This document shows, piece after piece, positions 45,073 through 54,600 of a stretch of 64,000 nt of DNA. Under the pieces are notes generated by a model. That model was not told the DNA's origin and did no database searches. It worked only from the letters and a program-made list of their open reading frames with translations. Each line of letters opens with the position of its first letter. Within the stretch, counting starts at the first letter, position 1. Made by a program: the position numbers and the translations under genes. Source of the DNA: Fibrobacter succinogenes (lineage in GTDB: Bacteria > Fibrobacterota > Fibrobacteria > Fibrobacterales > Fibrobacteraceae); assembly GCA_902756345.1 (NCBI GenBank), contig CACVQR010000001.1, forward strand, positions 124,001-188,000. The letters run 5' to 3'.

Positions 45073-48000
45073 TTATCGAAGCATTACCATTTGGCATGCA
45101 CCATTTACACGAATGATATAGCTGCCGGATGTTTGCATAGTAATTGCAGTTGTCCCCGTTGCCGAGAGCGGTTTTGAAACAACCAAATGGCCGAGCGCAT
45201 CAAAGATGCGGACATTCCCGCCCTGAGTATTGGAGAGCGTAATCGTCATGCCATTCACCGCAAGGTTGAATGTTTTTTGCGGGGGTGCCATCACCACCGT
45301 CGTATGTTCTTCGGAGGAACTACTTTCCTGCTCCGCGGAACTCGAAGAAGATTGCTCAGAAGACGAGGACTTCGCCGAAGAGGACTCATCAGAAGAACTA
45401 GATGCAATCACAGAACTGCTACTCGGCATCTGTGACGAACTCGATGCAACGCTTGAGGAACTTTCAACGACAATACTTGCAAAATGCGCATAGTAATTTA
45501 TATCTGAAGAAACTGCCGCAACAAGAGGTGTCCATCCATCAAAGACATAATCGGCATTGCCACTAGACGGTTTCTGTCCCCTGTATTCAGGTATTTTCCC
45601 GTAAGCGAGATTTTCCATCTGTAAAACTTCCGATCCGTTCATAAAAGATATCTTGTATAAAATCGGCTCATATTTTGCATTTAGTACGGACAAACCATTT
45701 GGAATAATTTTTGTACCTGTAGTACCCACAAACTGGTCACCATTGTACCATCCAATAAACTCGTAGCCTGTTTTAGAAAGCGCACTCGGCAACGAAATTT
45801 CTGTAGTCTTGTCATAAATAGCATAACTTGTGCGAATATCGCCATCTTGATTGAATACCAAAATTTCGGGAGGCGATTTTTTTGACACGTAGAAGGCATA
45901 CACAGAAAACTCATTAAGGATTACAGTATTTTCATCTATAATATCATTTCCCACAGCCCAATAGCCGAATTTCAAGTCTTCATCGGCATCGCTTGGATTC
46001 GGCGATTCAGGCATATGGATAATTTTTCCAGTATAATCCGTAAAGCTTTCACCGACTATGTAATCTTTGACATTTATCACCTTGGACGAATCCCTGAATG
46101 TAATTTTTCGTATTGCACGATTATCCAAATCTGCGTGAATCGGATAATTTTCACCACGCTGACTCCAATAACCATTATTCTTGATTTTGCCGTTACATGT
46201 ATTCAAACGCCACGCAAATTCCTCAGTTTGCATTTCAGCTGCCGATACGCCAAATCCAAGCGAATCATCCTCTACCAATAAAGCATCTTTATCAAAGAAA
46301 GAACACATCGCGACGGTGTCCTTGTCAGCACGCCGTGTAGAGCCTGCTGTCAGTCGACCGTTATTGACAATGGAATCAGACAACGAAATACTACCTGCCA
46401 TGGCTCTTGCCGAAGTCGTAGTCCCAAACAAAGGATAAACATGTCCTACACCGCCATCCACCGCAACAGTTCCTTTATTGATGTTTCCTCCCATTTTAAA
46501 ACGTGATGACGAAATCACACTTACCGTTATGCCGGCAACATAACACTTTGCAGCAGTTGAACTCGTTGCATGCGCGACCACACGTCCTTCATTCAACGAA
46601 AGCAGCGTACTTGCAGTCCCACCAATTCCGCCAGCGCAAATCTGACCACCTTTAGCATTTGCCGTAATTGTTCCTTTATTAATACACCTTTCTGCATGAC
46701 CGCCATAACCAGCAATACCGCCTACATGCGGAGAAGCAATCGATGTGGTTATGTTTCCATAATTTCTACAATTTTTTGCTGTTCCATAATTACCTATTAT
46801 GCCCCCAACATTTGCTATTGAAGAAGAATCCGTAGACTCAACTAAAATTTCTCCATAGTTTTCACAATTTGTGGCAACGGCATTAGAACCACCTGTTGCA
46901 CCAAGAATACCGCCAACGTCAGATTCGTCGCCCGCAGTAATTTTCCCTCTATTGGCGGAATTTTTAACATTAACTGTAGGAGCATTCTTATTTATGCAAG
47001 AGATAAAACCCGCCGTATAGCTCCCGAGTCCAGAAATATCGCCATCATTTATGCTATGGTCAATAGTAACTTTTCCGTATGTAACCCCAACAAAACCGCC
47101 TACTTTGGGGCCAACAATGTTTCCCGTATTTCGGCTATAATCAATGTAAGTTAAATGGCTCGATACATAACCAACAAAGCCCCCTACATATTCCTTCCCG
47201 CTCACTTTACCTGCATTTTCAGAAGCAGTAATGCTCTGCTTTGTGTAAAAGGCGCCTCCCACAAATCCACCGGAACTGTGAGGCGAATAAACATAACCTT
47301 TATTTATGCAATACTCAAAAGAAACCTCAATCGTATCAGAATCCTTATCTAAACGGGACTGGCCGACAAATCCCCCCGCATAAGCCAACGATGACGCAGT
47401 CATCTTAACAGTTCCTTCGTTCGTAGATTTTGAAAACGACAGGTTTCCTTCATTTTTGCCCACAAAACCAGCAACATTATTAGATGCTCCCAAAATATTA
47501 CCCCGATTTAGACACCCAACAAAATCAGCAGCGGCCCTAACAGTCACTCGTGTCACATACCCACCCAAGATATAAGGATAACTGCCCAACTTCATATTAA
47601 TATCGTTGGTATCGTTTTCAAAATAGGCATACGCGGAGTCGATTCCGATAAATCCCCCCACATACCCCCTTACGTCAGTGCTATCCACACTTCCTGAAAC
47701 ACGACTATTCAAAATCCTTACGGAATCCAACACCAGCGCAGCGACACCACCAGCAACTTGTTTTGTAGAATATACAATATATTCGTTATATTTTTTTGCT
47801 TTTCCTACAAAGTAAACATCGCCCCTAAAGCCGTCAATATAAGCCTTGCTCTTGATAATGGCGGCAAGACCTCCTGCATATGTGGTATCCGAAACAGTTC
47901 CCGCAACAGAAACATTAATAACGGAATCTCCAGAGAACATACTAGACAGCAGGCCTGCTCTAGATGTTACTCCAAAATAACTTTGAACCAATGCATTTTG

Positions 48001-48444
48001 AAGATTTAGATTTTTAATAACCGCGCCAGGTCCAATAAACCCGAAGAAACCTGCATACTTTGCATTTGAATAAACTCCCGAAATCGTATGCCCATCACCG
48101 TCAAACACACCCTTGTAACTAACACTATCTGCATCTCCAATCGGCGTCCATTTGACTGAATTCGCCCCCACAGCAGTGTCCACAATGGCAATATCTCTTT
48201 TCAAGACTGCGTTATAACCGGTATTACCCTTATTTATCTGCGTCGCAAACCACGCTAGATTTTCGGCTGACTCGATTTCATAGAATGTCTTGCCATCTTT
48301 TTCGATAATCGAGGGCTTTTTTACACCACCATCCCAATCTGCATATAGCATGGTTGGTAAAGAAAGCCCTGCCAACAAGCAGAGAACTATTGTCTTGAAA
48401 GCCGAGAAGCGGCTCGGACGGAAGGGGCGGATCTGGGTAGTCAT
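45073..48444 (-). CDS. Large GLUG-repeat surface protein with T9SS-like tail
   Basis: This 1123-aa protein has a basic N-terminus with a hydrophobic signal (about residues 17-36), then many GLUG-type repeats (VGGFVG, AGGFVG, VGGIAG; about 45-700) that should form a beta-helix. An InlB B-repeat-like segment (GYEFIGWYNGD; YVFDGWTPL; about 850-985) follows, then a Ser-rich linker (about 990-1040). The last 80 residues (VRIFDALGHLVVSKPL ... CQMVMLR) resemble a type IX sorting domain. Adhesion or substrate binding is likely by family. The start at 48444 is set by GAGGATAAG just upstream. Confidence 0.87.
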   Translation of the reverse strand: MTTQIRPFRPSRFSAFKTIVLCLLAGLSLPTMLYADWDGGVKKPSIIEKDGKTFYEIESAENLAWFATQINKGNTGYNAVLKRDIAIVDTAVGANSVKWTPIGDADSVSYKGVFDGDGHTISGVYSNAKYAGFFGFIGPGAVIKNLNLQNALVQSYFGVTSRAGLLSSMFSGDSVINVSVAGTVSDTTYAGGLAAIIKSKAYIDGFRGDVYFVGKAKKYNEYIVYSTKQVAGGVAALVLDSVRILNSRVSGSVDSTDVRGYVGGFIGIDSAYAYFENDTNDINMKLGSYPYILGGYVTRVTVRAAADFVGCLNRGNILGASNNVAGFVGKNEGNLSFSKSTNEGTVKMTASSLAYAGGFVGQSRLDKDSDTIEVSFEYCINKGYVYSPHSSGGFVGGAFYTKQSITASENAGKVSGKEYVGGFVGYVSSHLTYIDYSRNTGNIVGPKVGGFVGVTYGKVTIDHSINDGDISGLGSYTAGFISCINKNAPTVNVKNSANRGKITAGDESDVGGILGATGGSNAVATNCENYGEILVESTDSSSIANVGGIIGNYGTAKNCRNYGNITTSIASPHVGGIAGYGGHAERCINKGTITANAKGGQICAGGIGGTASTLLSLNEGRVVAHATSSTAAKCYVAGITVSVISSSRFKMGGNINKGTVAVDGGVGHVYPLFGTTTSARAMAGSISLSDSIVNNGRLTAGSTRRADKDTVAMCSFFDKDALLVEDDSLGFGVSAAEMQTEEFAWRLNTCNGKIKNNGYWSQRGENYPIHADLDNRAIRKITFRDSSKVINVKDYIVGESFTDYTGKIIHMPESPNPSDADEDLKFGYWAVGNDIIDENTVILNEFSVYAFYVSKKSPPEILVFNQDGDIRTSYAIYDKTTEISLPSALSKTGYEFIGWYNGDQFVGTTGTKIIPNGLSVLNAKYEPILYKISFMNGSEVLQMENLAYGKIPEYRGQKPSSGNADYVFDGWTPLVAAVSSDINYYAHFASIVVESSSSVASSSSQMPSSSSVIASSSSDESSSAKSSSSEQSSSSSAEQESSSSEEHTTVVMAPPQKTFNLAVNGMTITLSNTQGGNVRIFDALGHLVVSKPLSATGTTAITMQTSGSYIIRVNGACQMVMLR

Positions 48445-48455
48445 CTTACTTATCC

Positions 48456-48557
48456 TCAATAAATTGTTGTTTTAAAATCTTCGGCCCATTTCAACGTCGG
48501 CAACCAGTGGCCCTGTTCCTTGTAAACATATGGCCAGAATAGTATAGTCTTGGGCAT
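48456..48557 (-). pseudogene. 33-codon ORF resembling a glycosyltransferase N-terminus
   Basis: A short frame with good AAGGA 8 nt before its ATG reads KTILFWPYVYKEQGHWLPTL near the N-terminus. The GHxxPTL pattern is typical of the first loop of GT1 (UDP-glycosyltransferase-like) enzymes. It stops after 33 codons, 11 nt before the GLUG start. Either a truncated remnant left by recombination or a short leader peptide coupled to the GLUG gene. Confidence 0.5.
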
Positions 48558-48571
48558 AGAACGATTCCTTT

Positions 48572-49741
48572 TTAATTTTTTATGCAACGTACTGCGGCAA
48601 ATTGTTTATCCCCAAATTGCATATAATTAATTTCATTGTCGACAATCATTATCGTGTTATCACCCGGTTGTGATTTTCTATCAAAAATAAAAGCAACAAC
48701 AGGCGTACCCTGCTCATATATAGAATTGAAGCCTTTTCCTCCACTATAATAACCAGAAGGAACTGCAGAAAAACCTGATTGATTCGTAGCTTCATCAATA
48801 TCCCAATAAATAGGATTATCTATTCTCATTTTATTCGCCGCATCATCTTCGAGAAAAGAAATAAATTCTTGATATTGCGCTTTTGTAGGAAGTGACCAAC
48901 CATCTGGGCAAATCGCTTGTGTATATTTTTTTATAGAGGCAAAATCTTCTTCATACAATCTTCCGTATATTTCACAATCGCCTTCAATTTTCGTTCTCCA
49001 CTCCCCTCCTCCACATAGAGTTCTTCCCGCCCAAATAGTACCAACAGTGTCGTTTGGAAGATAGTTTAAGTTCACCGACATCCAAATTTGAGCGCCAATA
49101 GTTACAGTTTTATAGACTTGACCATCACGCAGATCTGTCAGTGTATTATGAACAGAATCGTACGCGCTATTTAAAGATGAAGAACTCACCACCGATGAAG
49201 AAGACTTGCTATCGCTGGAAGAACCCTCCGCCGATGAGGAAGACTTGCTATCGCTGGAAGAACTCTCCGCCGATGAAGAAGACTTGCTATCGTTGGATGA
49301 ACCCTCTGCCGATGAAGAAGACTTGCTATCGCTGGAAGAACTCTTCACTGATGAAGAAGACTTACTTTCGCTGGATGAACTCTCCACCGACGACGAGGAT
49401 TCTGTAGGTTTTACGCTAGATGAGCTTTCTACCGACGAGGACGATTCCATCGGTTTCGTTTCGCCGCTGCTAGATTCTACAGGTTTGTCAGAACTAGACG
49501 ACTCATCAGTTTTTTTTGAACTCGATGATTCTTCCGTTTTTACAGAACTAGAGGCCCCCTCCGTTTTAATCGAACTTGAAGAAATGTCTTTTTTCTCCGA
49601 ATTAGATGACTCTGCGGAACTTGACGACTCTTCGACTGTCACCGAATTAGACACGCCAGACCCATCGTCTCCGCAAGACGACAGGAAAAAGGCTAACAAA
49701 AAAATTGGACCAATGAATCTAACAAGTGGCATTGCTTTCAT
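48572..49741 (-). CDS. Ser-rich lipoprotein with F. succinogenes major paralogous domain
   Basis: This 389-aa protein has a signal peptide and lipobox (LSSCGDDG), a long Ser/Glu/Lys linker (about 30-190) that contains five 13-residue repeats, and a TIGR02145/PF09603 domain (about 195-389). The domain starts LTDLRDGQVYKTVTIGAQIW and has CPDGWSLPTKAQYQEF and a final FAAVRCIKN. Such proteins are very numerous in Fibrobacter and probably lie on the surface; function is unknown. Its ATG is 1 nt after the upstream stop codon, so the two genes are tightly coupled. Confidence 0.88.
   Translation of the reverse strand: MKAMPLVRFIGPIFLLAFFLSSCGDDGSGVSNSVTVEESSSSAESSNSEKKDISSSSIKTEGASSSVKTEESSSSKKTDESSSSDKPVESSSGETKPMESSSSVESSSSVKPTESSSSVESSSSESKSSSSVKSSSSDSKSSSSAEGSSNDSKSSSSAESSSSDSKSSSSAEGSSSDSKSSSSVVSSSSLNSAYDSVHNTLTDLRDGQVYKTVTIGAQIWMSVNLNYLPNDTVGTIWAGRTLCGGGEWRTKIEGDCEIYGRLYEEDFASIKKYTQAICPDGWSLPTKAQYQEFISFLEDDAANKMRIDNPIYWDIDEATNQSGFSAVPSGYYSGGKGFNSIYEQGTPVVAFIFDRKSQPGDNTIMIVDNEINYMQFGDKQFAAVRCIKN
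49194..49388. repeat. Coding 39-bp tandem repeat, five copies
   Basis: Units starting GATGAAGAAGACTTGCTATC at 49194, 49233, 49272, 49311 and 49350 encode the 13-residue SSSSDSKSSSSAE repeat in the lipoprotein linker on the minus strand. Copies differ by a few bases. Copy number changes would keep the frame. Confidence 0.85.
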
Positions 49742-49742
49742 T

Positions 49743-50411
49743 TTACCGATTCTCCAAATACCAGTTTTTCATTTTTTCTGCATAGCGTTCCAAAACAGCT
49801 TTTGGACTTTCCGTTAATCGTTTTCCAGAAGACGAACAGGTCAAATGCAATTCTGGGGATTCTTGACATTTTACCAAGTGGCGGGACAACGTCCAGCCTT
49901 CTGCATTGCAGTTTTTCTCAAAATCAGCATAATATTTTTCGCAGGAATACTCGTCATAGTAGAATCCATCTAGCTTTTCGTGGTAGGCAACACCTTCGCT
50001 ATCAGCCGTAAGGAAGAATGTTTGATCATAACCAACGATTCCATTCGGAATATACCCTATCGCCTTTACCCCATATTCCGATGGATATATACGGACATCG
50101 CAATAAGAATAAGGGTTTTCTTCTTCGTAAGCGAAAAAGTTTTCATGTTCGCCGCTGAACCTAATTTCGAACCAGAACCTGGTAGTATCCCTTTCATAAT
50201 CGTCAATATCTGCCGGTATGCCATCAACAAAGTTCTTGACAGAATCAACTTGATGTTCTAGAATCAACTTTTCATCCGCAGAAATTTCTGCCACAGAATT
50301 ATCATCTACAGTTGCACCCGCCGTAGATTTTTCGGAACATGCGGCAAGTCCCAACAAGGCGCCGCACAAAGCAAGCCAAAGCGCAACATTTCCAAGCATC
50401 TTACTTTTCAT
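49743..50411 (-). CDS. Lipoprotein of unknown function
   Basis: This 222-aa protein has signal and lipobox (LLGLAACSEKS), then an acidic region and a Tyr/Cys-rich domain (SYCDVRIYPSEYG, YYDEYSCEKYYADFEKNC). No family is recognised. Its start at 50411 overlaps the TIGR02147 stop by 11 nt; a later ATG at 50399 is also possible. It sits between the TIGR02147 gene and the TIGR02145 lipoprotein in a single operon. Confidence 0.78.
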   Translation of the reverse strand: MKSKMLGNVALWLALCGALLGLAACSEKSTAGATVDDNSVAEISADEKLILEHQVDSVKNFVDGIPADIDDYERDTTRFWFEIRFSGEHENFFAYEEENPYSYCDVRIYPSEYGVKAIGYIPNGIVGYDQTFFLTADSEGVAYHEKLDGFYYDEYSCEKYYADFEKNCNAEGWTLSRHLVKCQESPELHLTCSSSGKRLTESPKAVLERYAEKMKNWYLENR

Positions 50412-51237
50412 CGTTTGCACCTTCTATTTTCTGAGTCAACGGGAACAGTTGCAAATTCAGGCGCAGCACTCGATCCACCTTGTCGTCATTCGCAATGATT
50501 TCTAGAACCTGATTACGGCACTGTTTCAAGGTTTCGACAATTTTTTCGAAGGCACCATCCGAGACACCCATGGTAACCCCTGCAACATAACGTTCATCCG
50601 CAGCAAAGCGGTCAAGTGCATCTACCGCAAAGGTGGCCATTTGCCTGTTCATGGAACGCACTGCCAAAGACATCGACTGCGTGTCGCCACCCAGCAGCTT
50701 ATCTGTCTGCGAATAATTACCGTCATCCGTCTTTTTAAGAATTCCCGCACGGACCTGGAACTCGATAGATTCCTTCACTTCTTTCGCAGAAACTTCATGA
50801 ACGCACTTGCCTGCGATTTCTTTTGGCATAGCCCCCGGCATGGCAGGCGCCAATTCACGCACTACCGGGTGCACCCAAGAGTCGTAATACTTGTATGCAT
50901 CGACACCGATGAGGTTTACCTTGCTCGCCTTCGCAATGGACTGCATTTCGGCATAAGCGAAACGTTTCTTGTCATCGGTCTTCGCCTGCGCAAACATCAC
51001 CAAACTGAAGAAGTACTCTCGCTCGATACCGATAAAATTAAACGCATCAGCCACCTTGACGGTGGCCTTTTTGCCAAGATTTGCCTTACCCTCGCAAACC
51101 TGTTTCATGAACACCGGCGAGGTAAACCCCGCCATTTTTGAATAATCACGCCACGAAAAAGCCGAAGTACGCTTTTTCCAATCGTAAAAGTCTTGTAGAT
51201 AACGACGAAAATCTTGATATTGCAAAATAGGAGCCAT
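50401..51237 (-). CDS. TIGR02147 family protein
   Basis: This 278-aa soluble protein matches the TIGR02147 (Fsuc_second) pattern: YQDFRRYLQDFYDWKKRTSA, FSWRDYSKMAGFTSPVFMKQ (resembling a helix-turn-helix), then a helical C-terminal domain (about 110-270). This family was defined from paralogues in F. succinogenes and related bacteria; its role is not established. The helix-turn-helix-like N-terminus suggests regulation. It heads a five-gene surface-protein operon. The start at 51237 has no Shine-Dalgarno; TTGACG and TATAGA lie upstream with a short 15-nt spacer. Confidence 0.85.
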   Translation of the reverse strand: MAPILQYQDFRRYLQDFYDWKKRTSAFSWRDYSKMAGFTSPVFMKQVCEGKANLGKKATVKVADAFNFIGIEREYFFSLVMFAQAKTDDKKRFAYAEMQSIAKASKVNLIGVDAYKYYDSWVHPVVRELAPAMPGAMPKEIAGKCVHEVSAKEVKESIEFQVRAGILKKTDDGNYSQTDKLLGGDTQSMSLAVRSMNRQMATFAVDALDRFAADERYVAGVTMGVSDGAFEKIVETLKQCRNQVLEIIANDDKVDRVLRLNLQLFPLTQKIEGANDEK

Positions 51238-51409
51238 TAGTGTAAATCTATACAACCTCAGCCAATGCGTCAATATTTTTGATACAAAAAGTGATTTTTT
51301 GCACATTTAAGCAATGTTTTTAGGGTAGTTTTTCAAATTTCAAAAATTTGAATACGATTTGAATACACCTAAAGGAGCTTATTCGTGACCACCCCTGACT
51401 TTAAGAAAG

Positions 51410-51443
51410 CAAAAGACCCTCCGGATTGCTCCAGAGGGTCTTT
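51410..51443 (-). terminator. Terminator of tRNA-Ser
   Basis: AAAGACCCTC / GAGGGTCTTT hairpin immediately downstream (minus strand) of the tRNA 3' end. Confidence 0.85.
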
Positions 51444-51447
51444 GCAG

Positions 51448-51536
51448 CGGGAAGAGCGAGATTCGAACTCGCGATAGGATTAAGTCCTATACGTCCTTAG
51501 CAGGGACGCGCCTTCGGCCAGCTCGGCCATCTTCCC
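51448..51536 (-). tRNA. tRNA-Ser (anticodon GCT)
   Basis: The minus strand folds as a class II tRNA of 89 nt: acceptor stem GGGAAGA/TCTTCCC, D-loop with AGCTGGCC, anticodon loop CTGCTAA (GCT, reading AGC/AGU), a long variable arm (TATAGGACTTAATCCTA) and T-arm TTCGAAT. Discriminator base is G, as in other tRNA-Ser. CCA is not encoded. Confidence 0.95.
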
Positions 51537-51673
51537 ATCTTGGGGACACAAATTTTAGATAAAATTCGGTAATTTTTCAAGGGTAAAGACGCAAAAATGG
51601 CAAATTTAGCCCCAAAATGGCACTTTTTTTTACATTACATGGAGCAAAAAACCAAATTTTCTAAATTTTATAC

Positions 51674-54600
51674 ATGCGTCTCTTCTCCAAATTGTTCAAA
51701 ATCGTGGCTGCTTTCGCTTTAGTCGGCCTCATTTGTTGCATTCCCGCCTATATCGTCGTATTCAAGATACTCCCGACCCAGGATCCAGACAACCAGTTCA
51801 ACCGTTCCACCATTCTGCAGGTGCTTTCGGGCGAAACCCGCGTCTATTATAACGATGGCGAAGAACTTTTGGGCGCCTTCTTTGACGCAAACCACCGCGT
51901 GTACGTGCCTTACGGCGACATTCCGGCAAACATCGTGAACGCCTTGATTGCCGCCGAAGACGCCGGCTACTGGACTCACTCCGGATTCAGCATTTACGGC
52001 TTTACCCGCGCCATGATTTCGAACATCAAGAGCGGCCACATGCGTCAGGGGGGGTCAACCCTTACCCAGCAGGCTGTGAAAAACATTTTCGGTCGCGAAG
52101 AACGCAGCATCAAGGAAAAGGGCAAGGAGCTCATTAACGCGCTCCGCATGGAAAAGCACTTTAGCAAAGAAGACATTCTGGAATTCTACCTGAACCAGTT
52201 CCACGTTTCGGGCACCGGCAAGGGTGTCGCCATTGCGGCCCAGTACTTCTTTAACAAGGAACTCAAGGACCTGACGCTTGCCGAATGCGCCTTTATTGCA
52301 GGCTCGGTAAAGGGCCCGTTCAACTACGACCCGTTTATTCAACGTAGCGCCGAACGCCGCGAAAAGGCTCTTGCCCGCGGCAAGGAACGCCTGGAATACG
52401 TGCTTGGCCGCATGGTCGAAGAGAACTACATTTCTGAAGAAGAAATGAGCGAAGCGCTGGCTAAGCCGTTGGAATTCAACCACGGCAACTTCCGCTTTAG
52501 CGTGAGCACCATGCTTGAACGCATCGAAGAAAAGCTGGACGGCGAATTCTTCCAGAAAAAGTTTGAAGCCGAAGGTATCGAGGACTGGCGCAAGGCCCAG
52601 CTTTCGATTACGACGACCATTGACGCCCGCAGCCAGGACGCCGCCAAGACCGCTTTGCAGGCAAACATCAGCGGGCTCCAGATGCAGCTCGGCGGTTTTG
52701 TACTCCCGAAAGCACAGTTTGCAAACCGCGCACAGACCGCACGCAAGGGCGACTACCTGTACGGCACTGTCGACAGCATCATGGTCGATGACCAGGGAGG
52801 CCTCAAGGCATTGACTCTCAGCTTCGGCCAGCTCAAGGGCTTGGTTTCTGAAGCATCGGTCAAGGACTTCGCGAAAAAGGCCGGCGGCGACGTGAACAAG
52901 ATTTTGGCCCCGCAGCTCAAGAAGGGAGCAATCCTCTTGGTGAGCATCATGGACGATAAGCTTGTAGACGGCTTTGCCCCTTGCCAGATTGAAACGGAAC
53001 CCGTGCTGCAAGGCGCCCTGTTCGCCATTCAGAACGGCAACGTAATCGCAAGCCAGGGCGGTTTTCACAACACCGGATTCGACCGTAGCTTTAAAGCTGT
53101 GCGCCAGCTGGGTTCTAGCTGGAAACCGATCCTTTATGCACTCGCCCTCAAGTACCACTGGAATTACCTGGACATGCTTGAAAACGACTTCAACGTTTTC
53201 CAGTTCACCAATCAGTTCTATTTTCCGCGTCCGGACCACAAGAACAAGGGTGACGTCGTAAGCATTGCCTGGTCTGCAACTCGTTCTGAAAACATTGCAA
53301 GTATTTGGCTTCTGGAGCACTTGCTCGACAAGCTTTCGCTCGAAGAATTCAACGACATCGCCGCCGTGAACGACATGGCACGCCACGAAGACGAAGACAC
53401 CAAGAAGTTCTTTGAACGCCTGCGTGACAAGTACGGTTTGATTTTGAAAGAAGACACCAAGCGCGAAATCGAATTCACCAAGGCACGCGACGCCCTTGCC
53501 GAACGCTACAGGCTCGAAGGTAAAGACGCCAAGGCTCTCGACGTGCTGAACCTGCGCTACGGAACCTTTAACGATATCGCCGTGAAGCAGTCCAAGAAAG
53601 ATGCGAAGACTCTCGGATTCATCAAGCACAACTATAAGCGCTATTCCGAAATCTTGCGCGAACGCCAGGCACAAGAACTGGACCCGTCGATTGTGCTCCC
53701 GCCGCTGGATTCCGTGGTATTGCTCAACCACTTTACACTCGCCGACATGAAGCGCCTTTCGACCATGATCGAACCGGTGGACAGCGAAGTGGATTACCTG
53801 GATGCCGAACACCTGCGTTACTGGCCCGATTACAGACGTTCCTTGGCCTTTGCCGAATACGCACGTTTTGCCAAGGAAATCGGCATCAAGCAGAAGTTGC
53901 AGAAAGTGTTCAGTATGCCGCTCGGCGTGAACGACATTACGCTCGCCGAAATTTCGACTGCCTACCAGACGCTTTTGACCGGCAAGGTGTTCAAGTGCCT
54001 GGACGGCGACTGGACCGACCCGTGCTTCATCAAGGAAATCAAGAACCGCGACGGCAAGGTGATTTTCAAGAACAAGACCGAAAGCAAGGTAGTGCTCGGC
54101 GACACGATTACCTCGCAGATAGCAGTGATGTTGCATTCCGTGTTCGTAAACGGTACGGCACGCAGCCAGTACACGCACATTACGGTGACCTCGCCGGATA
54201 ATGCCATTACGCTGCGCTACCCCGCCCTCGGTAAGACCGGTACCACCAACGATTACCGCAACGTGGCGTTCCTCGGCGCGCTCCCGACTTACGTGAACGA
54301 GAAGAACGGCATTTCTACTGATTCCGTGATTGCCATCGGCAGCTACGTGGGCTTTGACGACAACAAGCCGCTGAAATCGGGCCGCACGCGTATTGCAGGC
54401 GCGAGCGGCGGCCTTCCGCAGTGGGCTGACTTTGCGAAGAAAGAAATCGATATTTTGGGACTGCCTGAAAAGATTGACTTCCTCGATATTTCGATGCTTG
54501 CCGCGGGCGAAGTTCCGCTGGTACTCCCGAATGAACGCGGCCAGCTGACGGTTGACCCGATGACCGGAAGCATTATCGCAGGCGGTAGCGCCGAACAAGG

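Noticed and set aside
51384-51480. Short GTG ORF with AAAGGAG upstream, running into the tRNA
   Set aside because: Its second half is the terminator and antisense of tRNA-Ser (ending ERDSNSR), a common artefact.
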